Below, in pieces: positions 63,326 through 64,000 of a stretch of DNA of 64,000 nt; within the stretch, counting starts at the first letter, position 1; each line of letters begins with the position of its first letter. The stretch is taken from assembly GCA_902595825.1 (NCBI GenBank), contig CACJRP010000001.1, forward strand, positions 85,715-149,714, in the 5' to 3' direction. A program made the translations under genes and the position numbers. The notes under the pieces are model-generated. The model was not told where the DNA came from. It did no database searches and worked only from the letters and a program-made list of their open reading frames with translations. This stretch comes from an uncultured Bacteroidota bacterium. Lineage in GTDB: Bacteria > Bacteroidota > Bacteroidia > Flavobacteriales > Flavobacteriaceae.

Positions 63326-63361
63326 GTGTCAGTTGGAAAATATCTCATCTATGGAAACTAG
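63326..63361. repeat. Intergenic repeat, copy 4 (degenerate)
   Basis: GTGTCAGTTGGAAAATATCT then CATCTATGGAAACTAG. It aligns with copies 1-3 along its length (TCAcTTGGAgAATATCTC..TGGAA), but the palindrome is damaged. It lies about 20 bp upstream of the DUF2237 start and overlaps the stop codon of the 30-aa ORF. Confidence 0.6.
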
Positions 63362-63450
63362 CTTAAGTATTTTACTAATAAAAAAATAACAAGGCACACA
63401 ACTATTGTTAAATTAACCCAACTAAAAAACCAGTGTTCTTTCCATTTCAT
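63358..63450 (-). CDS. Small hydrophobic protein, 30 aa
   Basis: ATG 63450 opens a 30-codon frame: MKWKEHWFFSWVNLTIVVCL, then VIFLLVKYLS. One membrane helix with a basic, aromatic N-terminus. It ends in repeat copy 4. Length makes it tentative. Confidence 0.4.
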   Translation of the reverse strand: MKWKEHWFFSWVNLTIVVCLVIFLLVKYLS

Positions 63451-63464
63451 AATTTATCTGTCTT

Positions 63465-63569
63465 TTATTGTATATCAGCTGCGCCTTTATTTGGTGACCA
63501 ATGTGAAAGAAATTTTTCCCAGTCACCATTAAAATTAGTCCAAACAAAAGAGGCTCTTACAGCATAGAT
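63465..63569 (-). other. Coding-like tail after the stop of the last gene
   Basis: Directly after the TAG at 63570-63572 the same frame runs 34 more sense codons to TAA: IYAVRASFVWTNFNGDWEKF then LSHWSPNKGAADIQ. The composition (four aromatic residues typical of NTF2 folds) looks like protein. Either a nonsense mutation shortened the gene or this is chance. Confidence 0.4.
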
Positions 63570-64000
63570 CTATTTTTGAGAAGCCATTATTTCTTGAATT
63601 TTGATAGATGGATCAAAAATCCAACTGGCATTAACAATTTTTCCATCAACCCACTTGAATGAGACATTGACTGGGACAGCTTCATTTTTATTTGTTCTTT
63701 TTGATGTACTTTCCACTATACCCCAGTGATGGCTCCAAACTTGGTTGTTATTGTTTTCATCATAAAAAGTTGTTTCTACAAAAGATTGAGGCATCTTAAT
63801 GTTTTTAAAAAAAATGTGGTCCGATGAAAATCCCTCTCTAACCTCATTTTTTTTGAATCTTTTACCATTAACATTATAATTCCCATTTTCTGAAAGATAT
63901 TTATCGAATGCTGTGAAATCATTAATAAGGTAGCCATTATTGATTTCAAGAATGGCTTTAGAATATTTATCCTGTGTTCTTACCCTGCCTGTAGTCTCTT
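63570..64000 (-). CDS. NTF2/SnoaL-like protein, 5' end outside the window
   Basis: The frame is open from the TAG at 63570 to the right edge, so ATG 63794 is internal and at least 142 codons are present. Upstream of that Met it reads GYLINDFTAFDKYLSENGNY and EVREGFSSDHIFFKNIK. Downstream are SFVETTFYDENNNNQVWSHH and FKWVDGKIVNASWIFDPSIK. Two W-rich segments and the ending resemble SnoaL-like polyketide-cyclase domains with a repeated half, so the full gene may hold two such domains. Function unknown. Confidence 0.65.
   Translation of the reverse strand, partial: ETTGRVRTQDKYSKAILEINNGYLINDFTAFDKYLSENGNYNVNGKRFKKNEVREGFSSDHIFFKNIKMPQSFVETTFYDENNNNQVWSHHWGIVESTSKRTNKNEAVPVNVSFKWVDGKIVNASWIFDPSIKIQEIMASQK

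Noticed and set aside
1..64000. CRISPR arrays, insertion sequences, prophage genes, integrases or toxin-antitoxin pairs
   Set aside because: No direct-repeat/spacer array, transposase, integrase or phage structural gene was seen on either strand.

Overview
The window looks like a chromosomal segment of a marine, low-GC member of the Flavobacteriia (Bacteroidetes), probably Flavobacteriaceae. The signs are the eukaryote-like NADP isocitrate dehydrogenase, SusC/SusD pairs, a type IX secretion C-terminal signal, a MerR-crtB-crtZ carotenoid cluster, a two-subunit transketolase, promoters of the TAnnTTTG type and an almost complete lack of Shine-Dalgarno sites. The DNA is AT-rich. I see no insertion sequence, prophage, integrase or CRISPR array.

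Positions 1-28.5 kb are mostly housekeeping. They hold dapF (cut by the left edge), an HtrA/Deg protease, trmD, rplS, icd, murQ with a small membrane protein, and the classical thrS-infC-rpmI-rplT cluster, in which infC appears to start with ATA. A leftward block follows: dnaB, accA, an EamA transporter, an LptG-type permease and tgt. Then come the transketolase subunits, a beta-barrel protein, an FKBP lipoprotein with an acidic calcium-binding-like tail, an S4 protein, a phosphoribosyltransferase and aroK. Two tRNA-Lys(TTT) genes and one tRNA-Leu(GAG) lie next, followed by a CarH-like B12-binding MerR regulator with crtB and crtZ. After these are two SurA-type chaperone genes, a tiny protein that is nearly only a type IX sorting domain, guaB, lysE, a DUF3050 gene, an M28 peptidase and another barrel protein.

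Positions 29.2-57.7 kb form one leftward accessory locus of about 28 kb, bounded on each side by a SusC/SusD pair. In transcription order it contains: SusC2-SusD2, a hairpin terminator, CRTAC1-like propeller protein c, a small lipoprotein, CRTAC1-like b and CRTAC1-like a, then a planctomycete-type PSD1 cytochrome lipoprotein, a Tat-exported DUF1501 protein, a Tat-exported NHL propeller, a DUF2231-cytochrome-LRR membrane protein, a vanadium haloperoxidase-like enzyme, and SusC1-SusD1. Nearly every product is predicted to be exported or outer-membrane attached, so I infer a surface and periplasm system that takes up and oxidatively processes an unknown substrate. The PSD1 gene carries an in-frame stop 45 codons before what looks like its original end.

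Positions 57.9-64 kb hold small, mostly exported or enzyme-like genes, largely on the minus strand: three NTF2/SnoaL-like proteins, a DsrE-like secreted protein without cysteine, a class C beta-lactamase-type hydrolase and a DUF2237 protein. A degenerate intergenic repeat with a short palindromic core (GGAGA-N3-TCTCC) occurs at least four times here, three of them 20-40 bp upstream of a start codon. Two tiny hydrophobic ORFs and a second in-frame stop with a coding-like tail also occur here. This repeat family and the 28-kb locus are the strongest candidates for something undescribed.

Positions I derived by counting bases (tRNAs, repeats, promoters, small ORFs) may be off by one or two bases.
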